From Polaribacter vadi (GTDB taxonomy: Bacteria; Bacteroidota; Bacteroidia; Flavobacteriales; Flavobacteriaceae), in contig NZ_JAHKQL010000034.1 in the NCBI RefSeq assembly GCF_018861005.1, positions 124,001 through 188,000 of the forward strand: a stretch of 64,000 nucleotides of DNA. The letters are read 5' to 3'. This document shows, piece after piece, positions 8,946-19,483 of this stretch (position 1 is its first letter; each line of letters opens with the position of its first letter). Under the pieces are notes generated by a model, which saw only the letters and a list, made by a program, of their open reading frames with translations, made no database searches and was not told the origin of the DNA. The position numbers were made by a program, and so were the translations under genes.

Positions 8946-11900
8946 TTAAAAGTCTAGAGATAATCCGAATATTGCTTTTGCTGCTGTAGGGAAAAATCCT
9001 CTATCAACTCCTATACTGTTAAAGCTAAAATTACCAACTTCAGGATCTAAACCTTTGTATTTTGTAAAAGTGAAATAATCATCAAAAGAAACATATATTC
9101 TTAAGTTTTTAGCATGAATTCTTTTTACAATTTGCTCTGGTAAAGTATATCCAAATTGTATTTGTTTAATTCTCATAAAAGAGCCATCCTCAACCATTAA
9201 ATCTGTTTGATACGAGCCAATAACACTACCTGCACCTGGATATGTAGCTACATCACCTGGGTTTTGCCATCTTTCGTTAAAAAAGTGTACAGGTTTGTTT
9301 GTAATTGCTCTAGAAGGTTGGTGGTATGTAGAAATAATATCATTACCAATGGTACCTTGAAACTGTAAATTAAAGTCGAAAGCTTTATAACCTAAGCTAA
9401 TATTACCACCAAATAAAACATCTGGATGTGGAGAACCAATATTTGTTTTATCGGCATTTGTAATACCACTTACACCATCAGTATCTACAATAATTACTTC
9501 TCCTGTTGCTGGGTCTATTCCATTGGTTTGGTAACCGTAAAAATACCAAGAAGGTTGCCCTTCTGTAAACCTTGTAATTCCGTCTGCATTTTGAGGTGCA
9601 CCTGCTCCTGTAAGGGATGTACCTTCTGGAACAAAAAGAATTTCTGTTACCTCGTTTTGTAAGGTAGATAAGTTTGCGTTTATGTTATAACTAAGTCCGT
9701 TTTCTGTGGTGTCTCCATAACCCAATTCAAATTCGAAACCTTTATTTTCTATGGTTCCTGAGTTAAATTCGTTAGAAACAAAACCTGCAGAACCAGGTGT
9801 AATTAAACTACCATCGTTTACAATTGCATCTCTAGTTGTTTTTTTGTAGTAATCTATAGAAAAGTTTAATCTATTATCTAATGCTTTTAAATCTACACCT
9901 AAATCTAATTGTTCTGATGTTTCCCAAACTAAGTTAAGGTTAGAATATCCTGTAATTTGTGCACCTGTACTACCTAAATAATCAATAGTTTGTCCGTTAA
10001 TAATAGAAGTAATATAGGTTTTATCTGAGTTACCACTTAAGTTACTTCTACTTCCATTTTGCCCCCAACTAGCTCTTAGTTTTAAGTAATCTAATTTAGA
10101 ATCTTCTTTCCAGAAATTTTCTTTAGAAACTACCCATCCAGCAGAAAATGCAGGAAAAGTACCCACTTTATTTGCTGATGGAAATTTATCTGATTTATCT
10201 CTTCTTAAAGAAGCTTCAAATAAATATTTACCAGCATAATCATAAGAGAATCTACCAAACATAGAAACCATATTGTCTGGTGATGGGTCTATTAAGTTAA
10301 TTTGAGTATTAAAGTCAGGCAAATCAAAATCGAAACCTGTAAAATCAGCAATGGATGCTGATCCACTTCTAGAGATTACCGTTTTTACTCTTGTATTTTC
10401 AGCAGAATATCCTGCTAATAATTTAAAGGAATGATTACCAACTTCTTTTTCATAAGATGCAAAGTTTTCCCATAACCATCTTTTAGATTCTACAATATCT
10501 TGAGAACCTGTATATGCTGTGTTTGCTGCTTCTGATGTTACATAATAAGGGTTGATTGTGTTTCTAGTGTCCCACTGATTTTCATCATAACCAAATCTGG
10601 TTGTAAAAGAAAAACCATCAAAAGGTTTAAATTTTAAATAAGCAGAAGTTAGAAATTGATAAGCATCTACAGTTGTTTTGTTTATTACATTTGCATAAGC
10701 TACTGGATTTATTACTTCTCCTGTAGAATAACTTGGGTAACCATAAACATTACCGTTTTTATCTGTTAATAAAGGTACTCCATTATCATTTGCATTGTCT
10801 ATAACAGATTGTGGTACTTGACCATCTGCATAAGTTACTGGAGTTAAAGGGTCTATAATTAACATGTTTTGTATAACTCCTCTTGTATCACTATTCTCTG
10901 GAATTCCGCTTTTATCAGAATTAGAATAAGTAGAATTGATCCCTACTTCTAACCATTTAGCAATATCACTTTTTAAGTTTACTCTAAATGTAGTTCTTTT
11001 AAAAGAAGTATTATCTCCTTTAATAATACCATCTTGATCTAAATGAGAAGCAGAGGTGTAGTAAGAAAATTTATCTGTAGCACCAGATAAATTAATATCA
11101 TTTCTATGCATTAAAGCTGTAGAAAAAGTTTCGTCTATCCAATTTGTATCATAACCATTATCAACAACACTTGTAATACCAGCTTCGTTCATGTACTGTA
11201 CAAATTGAGAAGCATTCATTAACTCCATGTTTGATCTTAATGATTGAACACCAAATTGACTGTTGTATGAAACTTTTAGACCACCTTTTTTACCTCTTTT
11301 TGTAGTAATTATAACTACACCATTTGCACCTTCTGTACCGTAAATTGCAGCAGAAGCAGCATCTTTTAAAATTTCGATGTTTGCAATATCTGCAGGAGCA
11401 ATATCTGCAATAGAAGAAGCTTTCATTCCATCAACAATAAATAAAGGTTGAGAGTTACCACTAGAACCTGCACCACGAATTCTAATTTTTGCACCAGAAC
11501 CAGGAGAACCAGAAGAAGAAGATACAGTAACCCCAGAGGTTCTACCTTGTAAAACAGCTTCTACTCTTTGGTTAGATGAACTTTTAATTTGTTTAGAATC
11601 TATACTAGAAATGGCACCTGTAACCAAGCTTTTTTTCTTGCTTCCATATCCTACAACTACAATTTCGTCTAAAGACTCTAAATCATCTTGTAAAACAACA
11701 TCAATTTTAGTTTGATTGCCTACTAGAATTGTAGAAGAATTCATCCCTATAAAAGAGAAAATTAATTCATCATTTGCAGAAACATTAGATAAAGAGTAAT
11801 TACCATCAAAATCTGTATTTGTTCCTTTTTCGGTTCCTTTAATCATAACAGATACTCCAGGTAAAAGGTTTCCGGAAGTATCTTTTACTTGCCCTGTAAT

Positions 11901-11978
11901 TGTTTTGTTTTGTGAAAAAACATTCTGCATACATAACATTAGGCATGCAATAATCGTGACTTTAAATTTTATCATCAT
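8946..11978 (-). CDS. SusC/RagA-type TonB-dependent outer-membrane transporter
   Basis: A 1010-residue SusC-like receptor. After a signal peptide (about residues 1-22, ending VFSQ) comes a carboxypeptidase-D-regulatory-like beta-sandwich (GQVKDTSGNLLPGVSVMIKGTEKGT). A TonB-box-like segment (LDEIVVVGYGSKKK), the plug domain (VLQGRTSGVTV, LFIVDGMK, IEILKDAASAAIYGTEGANGVVIITTKRG) and a long beta-barrel follow. There is no STN domain, so ECF/FecR signalling is not expected here; control by the neighbouring hybrid sensor is more likely. The start codon is one of two adjacent ATGs. It is the first gene of a susC-susD-FG-GAP operon read on the minus strand and transports an oligosaccharide across the outer membrane in a TonB-dependent way. 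Confidence 0.96.
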   Translation of the reverse strand: MMIKFKVTIIACLMLCMQNVFSQNKTITGQVKDTSGNLLPGVSVMIKGTEKGTNTDFDGNYSLSNVSANDELIFSFIGMNSSTILVGNQTKIDVVLQDDLESLDEIVVVGYGSKKKSLVTGAISSIDSKQIKSSSNQRVEAVLQGRTSGVTVSSSSGSPGSGAKIRIRGAGSSGNSQPLFIVDGMKASSIADIAPADIANIEILKDAASAAIYGTEGANGVVIITTKRGKKGGLKVSYNSQFGVQSLRSNMELMNASQFVQYMNEAGITSVVDNGYDTNWIDETFSTALMHRNDINLSGATDKFSYYTSASHLDQDGIIKGDNTSFKRTTFRVNLKSDIAKWLEVGINSTYSNSDKSGIPENSDTRGVIQNMLIIDPLTPVTYADGQVPQSVIDNANDNGVPLLTDKNGNVYGYPSYSTGEVINPVAYANVINKTTVDAYQFLTSAYLKFKPFDGFSFTTRFGYDENQWDTRNTINPYYVTSEAANTAYTGSQDIVESKRWLWENFASYEKEVGNHSFKLLAGYSAENTRVKTVISRSGSASIADFTGFDFDLPDFNTQINLIDPSPDNMVSMFGRFSYDYAGKYLFEASLRRDKSDKFPSANKVGTFPAFSAGWVVSKENFWKEDSKLDYLKLRASWGQNGSRSNLSGNSDKTYITSIINGQTIDYLGSTGAQITGYSNLNLVWETSEQLDLGVDLKALDNRLNFSIDYYKKTTRDAIVNDGSLITPGSAGFVSNEFNSGTIENKGFEFELGYGDTTENGLSYNINANLSTLQNEVTEILFVPEGTSLTGAGAPQNADGITRFTEGQPSWYFYGYQTNGIDPATGEVIIVDTDGVSGITNADKTNIGSPHPDVLFGGNISLGYKAFDFNLQFQGTIGNDIISTYHQPSRAITNKPVHFFNERWQNPGDVATYPGAGSVIGSYQTDLMVEDGSFMRIKQIQFGYTLPEQIVKRIHAKNLRIYVSFDDYFTFTKYKGLDPEVGNFSFNSIGVDRGFFPTAAKAIFGLSLDF

Positions 11979-12358
11979 TCATATTAATTGGTTAGTAAAA
12001 ATTTTTTGATTCACAATGAAAAAACAAGTAACTTAAATATTATTAAAAATTAATATTAGTAATAAAGACATTATTAATACTAATAGGATTTCATAGAATA
12101 ATTTTTTTTTTGAGTTTTTTTGTTTCATGGACATTGCTGTACTCTTCAAAAGTATATGAACAAATTCAACTTTTTTGCCACGAAAAAAACAGAATTTAAA
12201 ACTATTGTTGCTATTTAACCTTTAATTAACAGTTATGCTACATTTAATTCATTTAACGCAACAATTGTTTTATAGTTCTTTTTTGTGTTGATATTTAATA
12301 TATAGCATTTTTTAAAAATTAAGTGATTAAATGTAATTGATTTAATAGTAATTAGGTG
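11979..12358. promoter_or_regulatory. Gene-free region upstream of the susC operon
   Basis: This 380-bp stretch lies between the start of susC and the end of the hybrid sensor gene and holds no credible ORF. On the minus strand a match to the Bacteroidota -7 element TAnnTTTG is present at 12154-12147 (read as TACTTTTG), which would leave a leader of about 160 nt; no good -33 TTTG is visible at the right spacing. An imperfect AT-rich inverted repeat occurs around 12050-12082. By analogy with other hybrid-sensor loci the DNA-binding domain of the next gene should act here. That assignment is inference. Confidence 0.4.
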
Positions 12359-15300
12359 TTAATTTTTAGAATTTTTGTTAGTTTCTATTTCAGAAGGTAA
12401 GATGCCAAAATGTGCTTTAAAGCATTTAGAAAAATAAGATGGAGATGAGAAACCTACACTAAAACATGCTTCACTAATATTTGCATTACCTGCATCTAAA
12501 ATTTGTTTTGCTCTTTCTAATCTAATTTTTCTGATAAACTCGTTAACAGTTTGGCCTGTTAAGGCTTTAATTTTTCTATACAATTGACTTCTGCTTAATT
12601 TTAATTGAGATGCTAATTCTTCTACACTTAAATTAGAGTCAGAAATATTATCATTTATATAATCTAATAATTTTTGTATAAACTCTTTATCTATAGAATT
12701 TGAGTTTATTTTTTCTTCAGCACCACTTATTGCACCAAAAAACTTATCAAAAATTAATTGCCTACTAGTTATTAATTGTGATAAACGTAGTTTTAATAGT
12801 TTTAAATCAAAAGGTTTTACCATGTATGCATCTGCACCGTTTTCTATACCTTCTATTCTGTTTTCAATTGTTGTTCTTGCTGTTAACATAAGTACAGGTA
12901 TGTGGCTGGTTGATGCATCCGTTTTAATTAAATTACAGAACTGAAAGCCATCCATTTCTGGCATTACTACATCTGTAATTACTACATCTGGCAATGTTTC
13001 TTTAGCTATTTTTATACCATCTGTACCACTACTAGTGGCAAATACTTTGTACTCTGTACCTAATTCTAGCTTTAAATAATCTAATAATTCTACATTATCT
13101 TCTACAATTAGAATTGTTTTTGTTTTATTGAAATCAGTATTTTTATTGGACTCATTTTGTGTTTCTTCTGGTTTAAATAACAAGAACTCTTCTTTTAAAA
13201 ACTCTTCTTCTTTTTTTTCTGATAGTATTTGGTTTTCATTATAATGCTTATTACCAATAGGAAGTAAAATTTTAAAAGTAGTACCTAAATTAAGTTTGCT
13301 TTCTACTTTAATAGCTCCTTTATGCAGGTGAACGAAATTTTTAACGACCTCTAAACCAATACCAGTACCACCTATATATGTTTTATTTTGATTCTCTACT
13401 TGGTAAAAACGATCAAATATTTTTTCTACTTCATCTTCATTTAATCCAGAACCACTATCAGAAATAATAATTTCTATTGCTTTTACAGGTTTTTTATCAT
13501 TAATTAAAGGTAAGTTGTATAAATTGTCATTAGATAAAAGTTCTATATTAATGGTGCCTCCATTAGGTGTTGCTTTTATGGCGTTAGAAAGTAGGTTAAA
13601 AATTATTTTTTCTAGCATTTTTTCATCTGCCCAAACTGTTAAATCTGGCACATCTGCATCTACACTTAATAAAATGTTTTTCTTGTTAGCTTCTTCTTGA
13701 AAATAACTAGATAAATCTTTTGTAAACGCAATTAAGTTAATTTTACTAGCCCTAACTTTCATTTTGTTATGTTCTAGTTTTCTAATATCCATCAATTCAT
13801 TTATTAATCGATAAAGCCTGTCTGTGTTTTTGTAAATAATAGTGTGTTTGTTTTTAACGCTTTGTGGTAAGTTTAGTTCTTTATTGTTGATTAAATCTTT
13901 TATTGGGTTGATAATTAGGGTTAAAGGTGTTCTGAACTCATGAGAAATATTAGTAAAAAACTGAAGTTTGTTTTTATTTAATTCATCATTTTGTGTTTGT
14001 TGTAAGCGTTCATTTTTTAGTAATTCTTTTTCTTTTACACGTTTTTGAGTTAAGTTGTTTAATAAATACACACAAAAAAGAAAAGCAAGTGTGTACGCAA
14101 TTATGGCTAAGTTAGTTTTCCACCAAGGAGGTAAAATGGTAATTTTAAGTTCTAAAGGTGTTTCATTCCAAATGCCATCATTATTAGATGCTTTTAGTTT
14201 AAAAGTATAATTTCCTTGATCTAAATTTGTATAAGTAGCACTTCTTTTTCTGCCAACATAATTCCAGGCAGTTTCATATCCTTCTAAATAATAAGCGTAA
14301 TTATTTTTTTCTGGCCTTGTGTAATTTAAACCTGTATATTCTATGGTAAATACAGATTGAGTATGAGATAAATTAATACTTTTTGTTTCTGAGATTACTT
14401 TTTGCAGTGGCGAGTTTTTTGTATTTGGTATGACTTTTTCATTAAAAAGTTTAAAATCTGTTAGGTGCAAAGAAGGTATACTAGCATTTGTTTTTATTTC
14501 TTTAGGATTAAAATAGTCTAAACCTTTAAAATTACCGAAATACAAAATGCCTTTTTCATCTTTTAAAACAGCTCCAAAATTAAAATCATTAGATAAAAGC
14601 CCGTCATTAGATGTGTAATTTGTAAATTCTAAATTATTTACATCCATTTTGGTTAATCCAGAATTACCACTAAGCCAGATATTTTTATCATTATCTTCAA
14701 TTATAGCTGCAATGTTTTCTTCAATTAAACCTTTAGATTTATTATACCAAGTATAAGTGTCTTTAGTTTTGTTGTATCTACAAAGACCAGAACCTCTTGT
14801 ACCTATCCAAATATCATTTTCAGAAGATTCGTAGATGTATAATATATGACTGGCATCAGAAGAATTACCAAATTCTTTTTGCATTCTTTCTCCAAGAGAA
14901 ACTACTTTAAATTTGTTGTCATTAATCTTTTTTATTTTAAACAAACCGTCTGCTGTACCTACCCAAATAATATCTTCAGAATCTACAAAAACGGTCATTA
15001 ATTTATTACTTAAAGATTTTTGTTCTAAAAATTCTTTAGACTTGTGTTTTTTAAATTGATTTGTTGCTGGGTTGTAAGAATGTAGCCCTTCAAAAAAAGT
15101 TGCAATCCAAATAATTCCTTTAGAGTCTTCAGAAAAACTTCTAATTGTGTTTGATGAAAAAATATCTGGTTTGTTTTTTTTATTAAAATTAAGAAATTTT
15201 TTAGTGCCATTTTTAAGTAAAAAAATACCATTATCCCAACTACCTGCCCATAAATTATTCTTAGAATCTAAAAATAAACTTACAATATAATCTGAGTTTA

Positions 15301-16513
15301 AACCAGAATATACTTTGTTGTTTTGAGTATTTATATGTGTTATTTTTGATGTTTTTTGATTGTAAACATCAATACCACCACCATCTGTAGAAATCCATAA
15401 ATTGTCTGATTTATCTTTAACAATACTTGTTACAGAAGCTGTATTTAAGGAATTGATTTTATTAGGTAAACTTTTAAGATTATTAAATTTATTAAAAAGA
15501 TGGTCGCTAACAGCAACTCCACTATTAAAATAACCTAGCCAAATTCTATCATTTTTATCAATAAAAAGTTCCCAAATAGAATTATGAAGTATGCTGTTTT
15601 CTGCGGATTTGTTGTAAACGTAATTTTCTATGATGTTATCATTTTCATCTAGGTGAAAAAGCCCGTCGTTTTCTGTACCAATCATCATAGTATAGTCTGA
15701 TAATTGAATGATTTTTAAGATTTTTTTACTAGTAAAGTTTAATTTTTTTAGGTTGATGATATTATTGTTTCTATCATCAGTTAATTTACATTTATAAACA
15801 CCTTTATCTCTTTGAAAACCAATCCATAAATTGTCTTTATTATCTATGTATAGATCTTCAATAGCAGCATCAATAGATTTATTATTACCAGTAAAAACCC
15901 TGGTGTGTATTAATTTATTATGTATAAAATCTACCTCTTTTAATCCAAGATTTGTACCCACAAAAGTTTTGCCTTGTTTTGTGTGTTTTATACTGTTTAT
16001 GCTTAAATCTGGGGAGGTGCTATTTAAAATTCGGTCTGCTTCTAAGGTGTTGATGTTTAGTTTATAGAGCCCTTTGTTATCTGTGCCTATCAGTAAATTT
16101 CCAGAAGAATCTTCCTCTATAGCAGTTACATTTTCTTTAAGTGTGCTTGTTTTATTTATTTGTACCCTTTTAAATTGGTCTAAATCTCTTATGTAAAGAT
16201 TTAATCCGTTTTCTGTACCACACCAAAGTCTATTTTTACTATCAATAAAACTACATTGTACAAGGTTACTACTTAAAGAGTTTGAGTTTTCGAAATTAAA
16301 TTTATAAGCAGTATAATCAATACCATCAAATTTATATAAACCTGTTCCAATTGTTCCAATCCAAATAAAACCATAATGATCTTGTATAATAGAAGAAACA
16401 GCAACTTTAGGAATACCTTCTTTTATGTTTACAAAACTATATTCTTTATTAGTTTTCTGAGCATACAGTTTTATGCACAAAAACAAGATTATTAAAACAT
16501 AGGTTTTTTTCAT
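12359..16513 (-). CDS. Hybrid two-component system sensor/regulator (HTCS)
   Basis: A 1384-residue one-protein two-component system. It begins with a signal peptide (residues 1-18), then about fourteen Reg_prop propeller repeats (GFIWIGTIGTGLYKFDG, NLWISTDGGGIDVYN and similar). A Y_Y_Y domain (about 730-790) and a transmembrane helix near 803-822 follow. The histidine kinase core has NISHEFRTPLTL with phospho-acceptor His858 and an HATPase domain (NLLSNAIKATPNGG, GGTGIGLEVVKNFV). A receiver domain carries Asp1181 in VVITDVVMPEMDG. The C terminus is an AraC-type HTH (about 1285-1375). Such proteins sense an oligosaccharide in the periplasm and activate the adjacent susCD operon. All key phosphorelay residues are present. 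It lies 41 bp downstream of the sugar porter gene on the same strand. Confidence 0.96.
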   Translation of the reverse strand: MKKTYVLIILFLCIKLYAQKTNKEYSFVNIKEGIPKVAVSSIIQDHYGFIWIGTIGTGLYKFDGIDYTAYKFNFENSNSLSSNLVQCSFIDSKNRLWCGTENGLNLYIRDLDQFKRVQINKTSTLKENVTAIEEDSSGNLLIGTDNKGLYKLNINTLEADRILNSTSPDLSINSIKHTKQGKTFVGTNLGLKEVDFIHNKLIHTRVFTGNNKSIDAAIEDLYIDNKDNLWIGFQRDKGVYKCKLTDDRNNNIINLKKLNFTSKKILKIIQLSDYTMMIGTENDGLFHLDENDNIIENYVYNKSAENSILHNSIWELFIDKNDRIWLGYFNSGVAVSDHLFNKFNNLKSLPNKINSLNTASVTSIVKDKSDNLWISTDGGGIDVYNQKTSKITHINTQNNKVYSGLNSDYIVSLFLDSKNNLWAGSWDNGIFLLKNGTKKFLNFNKKNKPDIFSSNTIRSFSEDSKGIIWIATFFEGLHSYNPATNQFKKHKSKEFLEQKSLSNKLMTVFVDSEDIIWVGTADGLFKIKKINDNKFKVVSLGERMQKEFGNSSDASHILYIYESSENDIWIGTRGSGLCRYNKTKDTYTWYNKSKGLIEENIAAIIEDNDKNIWLSGNSGLTKMDVNNLEFTNYTSNDGLLSNDFNFGAVLKDEKGILYFGNFKGLDYFNPKEIKTNASIPSLHLTDFKLFNEKVIPNTKNSPLQKVISETKSINLSHTQSVFTIEYTGLNYTRPEKNNYAYYLEGYETAWNYVGRKRSATYTNLDQGNYTFKLKASNNDGIWNETPLELKITILPPWWKTNLAIIAYTLAFLFCVYLLNNLTQKRVKEKELLKNERLQQTQNDELNKNKLQFFTNISHEFRTPLTLIINPIKDLINNKELNLPQSVKNKHTIIYKNTDRLYRLINELMDIRKLEHNKMKVRASKINLIAFTKDLSSYFQEEANKKNILLSVDADVPDLTVWADEKMLEKIIFNLLSNAIKATPNGGTINIELLSNDNLYNLPLINDKKPVKAIEIIISDSGSGLNEDEVEKIFDRFYQVENQNKTYIGGTGIGLEVVKNFVHLHKGAIKVESKLNLGTTFKILLPIGNKHYNENQILSEKKEEEFLKEEFLLFKPEETQNESNKNTDFNKTKTILIVEDNVELLDYLKLELGTEYKVFATSSGTDGIKIAKETLPDVVITDVVMPEMDGFQFCNLIKTDASTSHIPVLMLTARTTIENRIEGIENGADAYMVKPFDLKLLKLRLSQLITSRQLIFDKFFGAISGAEEKINSNSIDKEFIQKLLDYINDNISDSNLSVEELASQLKLSRSQLYRKIKALTGQTVNEFIRKIRLERAKQILDAGNANISEACFSVGFSSPSYFSKCFKAHFGILPSEIETNKNSKN

Positions 16514-16554
16514 ACTTTAAATTTGATGGTATTGATTATACAGTTTTATTGAAA

Positions 16555-17934
16555 TTATTCACTCCAAATAGCTTCAATTTCTTCTAGAGATTTACCTTTT
16601 GTTTCTGGGATAAATTTATATGTGAAAATAATTATAATTATGATAAAGAAAGAAAAAATAAAATAAGGTAAAGAACCATTCCAAAAATTATTATTATTTA
16701 CCTCGCTAACTGTAACCATAGGAAAAGATTGAGACACCACATAGTTACCTGCCCATTGAACTGCAACTGCAACAGACATAGCAACACTTCTAATTTTATT
16801 AGGAAACATTTCTGATAACACTACCCAAACCACAGGTCCCATTGATAAGGCAAAAGAACCAATAAAAATTAAAACACCTAACAGAGATAAAATACCAATT
16901 GACTTTTGCTGAATGGTAAAACCAAGAATTAAAAAACCAGCTAACATACCTATAGAACCAATGTAAACAAGAGGTTTTCTACCAAATTTATCTACAGTTA
17001 CCATAGCTATTAATGTAAATATTAAATTAACAAAAGCTAATAAAACTTGTTGTTTTAAAATATCTTCTTTACCAAAACCCAAAGATTTTTCGAAAATATC
17101 TGCTCCATAATACAAAACTGCATTTATACCTGTAAACTGTTGAAGCAAAGAGAATACAGAACCTATAATTATGATTGTAATAATACTTTTAGATAAATAA
17201 TTTACCTTTCCTTTTTTAGTTTCTTTTGCCAAAGATTTTTTTATTTCATCCACCTCTTTTTTAGCATTGTCTTTACCATGTATTTTAGTTAAAACAGCTA
17301 AAGCTTCTTCGTCTTTGTTTTTAAGTAAAAGCCACCTAGGACTTTTAGGAACCAAAAATAATGCACTTAAAAATAAACCACTAGGTATTAATTCAGACCA
17401 AAACATTCTTCGCCAACCAAAGGCTAAGTTTTCTGCTTCTGTTAAATTATTTCCTATAAAATAGGTGACTAAAAAAACGGCAAAGAAACCAATTACAATG
17501 GCTAATTGATAATAGGTGACCAATTTACCTCTTTTTTCTGCAGGCGCAATTTCTGCAATATACATAGGTGCATTCATAGAAGCAATTCCAATACCTAATC
17601 CACCAATTATTCTAAACACTACTAATAGGGTTACAGATTCTTCTAGAAAACTAGGTAATCCAGATCCCCAGGCAGAAAAGGTAAATAAAATGGCAGAAAT
17701 AATTAAAGAAGTTTTTCTACCTAATTTTATACTTAAAGGGCCTGCAATAATTGCCCCAAATAAACACCCTAATAAGGCACTACCAACTACCCAACCTTTT
17801 GTGGCTGCATCTAGTTGAAAGTATTTGGTTAAGTAAAATTGTGCTCCGTTTATTACGCCTGTGTCATACCCAAAAAGTAAGCCACCTAAGGCACTAATTG
17901 AGGTTATTAATAGTAAAAATTTTACATTATTCAT
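16555..17934 (-). CDS. MFS sugar porter (XylE/GalP-like)
   Basis: A 459-residue major facilitator of the sugar porter family, with twelve hydrophobic segments. Diagnostic motifs are GGLLFGYDTGVINGA in helix 1, GRKTSLI after helix 2, the loop motif PKSPRWLL after helix 6 (usually PESPRW), QQFTGINAVLYYG in helix 7, GRKPLVYIGS, and PETKGKSLEEIE at the C terminus. It would import a monosaccharide such as glucose, xylose or galactose through the inner membrane by proton symport. It is read on the minus strand just upstream of the hybrid sensor and fits as the last uptake step for sugars released by the GH3 enzyme. The exact sugar is not determined. Confidence 0.92.
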   Translation of the reverse strand: MNNVKFLLLITSISALGGLLFGYDTGVINGAQFYLTKYFQLDAATKGWVVGSALLGCLFGAIIAGPLSIKLGRKTSLIISAILFTFSAWGSGLPSFLEESVTLLVVFRIIGGLGIGIASMNAPMYIAEIAPAEKRGKLVTYYQLAIVIGFFAVFLVTYFIGNNLTEAENLAFGWRRMFWSELIPSGLFLSALFLVPKSPRWLLLKNKDEEALAVLTKIHGKDNAKKEVDEIKKSLAKETKKGKVNYLSKSIITIIIIGSVFSLLQQFTGINAVLYYGADIFEKSLGFGKEDILKQQVLLAFVNLIFTLIAMVTVDKFGRKPLVYIGSIGMLAGFLILGFTIQQKSIGILSLLGVLIFIGSFALSMGPVVWVVLSEMFPNKIRSVAMSVAVAVQWAGNYVVSQSFPMVTVSEVNNNNFWNGSLPYFIFSFFIIIIIIFTYKFIPETKGKSLEEIEAIWSE

Positions 17935-18539
17935 TTTGAAATACTGATTATTTTATGATGTTTAAAAAAGACCTTTTCTTTAATTAAAGAATGTTTAAAG
18001 ATAGGTTTACAACTTAAATAAGGGTGCAACAGAATAAACATCTACTAACAGAAATGTTGCTTTTAGGTAAAAATAACGTAAAGATTATGATTTTAAAGAT
18101 AAGAAAAGCTAAGTGTTAAGAAATATAAAATATACTTCTAAAAATATTATTTAATTAATAAAAATAAGAGATAAGTTTATAGATGAGTGTTGTTTTTTTT
18201 AAAAAGAAGATTTATAATTGTAAGTATATAAGTGTAAATTTTAGATACTTTTTTTGATGATGTTTTAAGATAAACAATATTTAATAATGATGTAATTTTT
18301 AGATATTAAAAATAAAAAGAGATTTTCAAATTAAAATAGATCTACAATTTTTAATAAAAGACTTCTTTTATGTTAAAGTATTTAAAACATTAATAAAAAT
18401 GCAATATTTATTTATATTTGTTTAGAATGATTGTTTAAAAAACAGTAAAAGCTTTTATTTGTTACAAAAAATTTAATTTTTTTAGCCGTTTTTTTAATCA
18501 ATTTAATTCTTTTTTAAATCAAATTATAATTTTATAATA
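17935..18539. promoter_or_regulatory. Divergent intergenic region
   Basis: About 600 bp separate the minus-strand sugar porter from the plus-strand hydrolase operon. The stretch is extremely AT-rich and contains no credible ORF. TATATTTG at 18413-18420 matches the Bacteroidota -7 element TAnnTTTG for the plus-strand operon, but no convincing -33 TTTG is seen. I see no long repeat, RNA gene or mobile-element remnant here. Confidence 0.35.
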
Positions 18540-19430
18540 ATGAAGTTTGCTTTAATTTCACTAGCTTTTATTTGTTTCGTTTCTAATTTTTCTTTTGCCC
18601 AATCTTTTTCTGATTTTCCAAAAGAATACAAAGTTTTAAAAGTAAAACCTTCAGATACAGATGCAAAAATTACAGAAGCAAATTCGCCACATTTGGTAGC
18701 TTATAATCCTAAATCTAAACAAGGAAAATTGTTTTTTTTTATGCCAGGTACAGGAGGAATAGCACTAAGAGGCCCAAAAAAGTTGTTTGCAACAGCTGTT
18801 TCTCAAGGTTATCATGTTATTAATATTTCTTACATAAATAGACCAGCAGTTGCTCAAATCTGTAGAGGAGAAAATTTGGCAAATAACACTAAATGTACAT
18901 CAGAATTTAGAACAAAACGTATTTATGGTGATAATGATTTTTCTTTAATTGATGATAAGCCTCAAGATGCAATAGTTAGTAGGTTAACTAAATTATTAAT
19001 TTATTTATCTAAAAATGATAAAGAAGGTAATTGGGATGCTTACTTAGAAGATGGTAAACCAAAATGGAGCGAAATAGCTGTTTCTGGTCAATCTCAAGGA
19101 GGAGGGATGGCAGCTTTTATAGCACAAGAACATTTAGTGGCAAGAGTTATCGATTTTTCTGGAGGTTGGGATTATGCAGCCAAAAATGAAATAGCAAAAT
19201 GGTATTTTAATAAGAGTGTAACTCCTACTAATTTGTGGTATGGTACGTTTCATGTTACAGAACCTAAAGCGAAAACAATTAAAGAAACTTATGATGCCTT
19301 AGGAATTCCAGAAAACCATATTTATCCTTTTAATTTAGCTGTTCCAGAAGGAAAAAAAGGACATTCTAATGGAGTTAGAAATATAGGATATAAAGCTCAA
19401 TGGATTGAGTTATTAGGAAAAGGAAATTAA
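18540..19430 (+). CDS. Secreted alpha/beta-hydrolase-like protein (BPSS1187-type)
   Basis: A 296-residue protein with a signal peptide (residues 1-20, cleavage after SFAQ), hence periplasmic or exported. The body looks like an alpha/beta hydrolase. KLFFFMPGTGG resembles the oxyanion-loop strand, and VSGQSQGGG is a classical nucleophile elbow with Ser185. A His in KGHSNGVRN near the C terminus could complete the triad. It resembles the BPSS1187 family, whose substrate is not known to me. It is 53 bp upstream of a sulfatase gene and is first in a likely operon with the sulfatase and an aspartate-racemase homologue, which suggests de-esterification of a sulfated or acylated glycan (inference). 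There is no lipobox. Confidence 0.75.
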   Translation: MKFALISLAFICFVSNFSFAQSFSDFPKEYKVLKVKPSDTDAKITEANSPHLVAYNPKSKQGKLFFFMPGTGGIALRGPKKLFATAVSQGYHVINISYINRPAVAQICRGENLANNTKCTSEFRTKRIYGDNDFSLIDDKPQDAIVSRLTKLLIYLSKNDKEGNWDAYLEDGKPKWSEIAVSGQSQGGGMAAFIAQEHLVARVIDFSGGWDYAAKNEIAKWYFNKSVTPTNLWYGTFHVTEPKAKTIKETYDALGIPENHIYPFNLAVPEGKKGHSNGVRNIGYKAQWIELLGKGN

Positions 19431-19483
19431 AATGGATATTTTTTAATCATTTAAGTTAAATAAAATCGTTCAAAACAAAATAT

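Noticed and set aside
9426..9662. Antisense reading frames inside susC, the hybrid sensor, fbp, C10 and replication genes
   Set aside because: They are shadows of clearly coding frames, with Cys- and Leu-rich or repetitive translations and no independent support.
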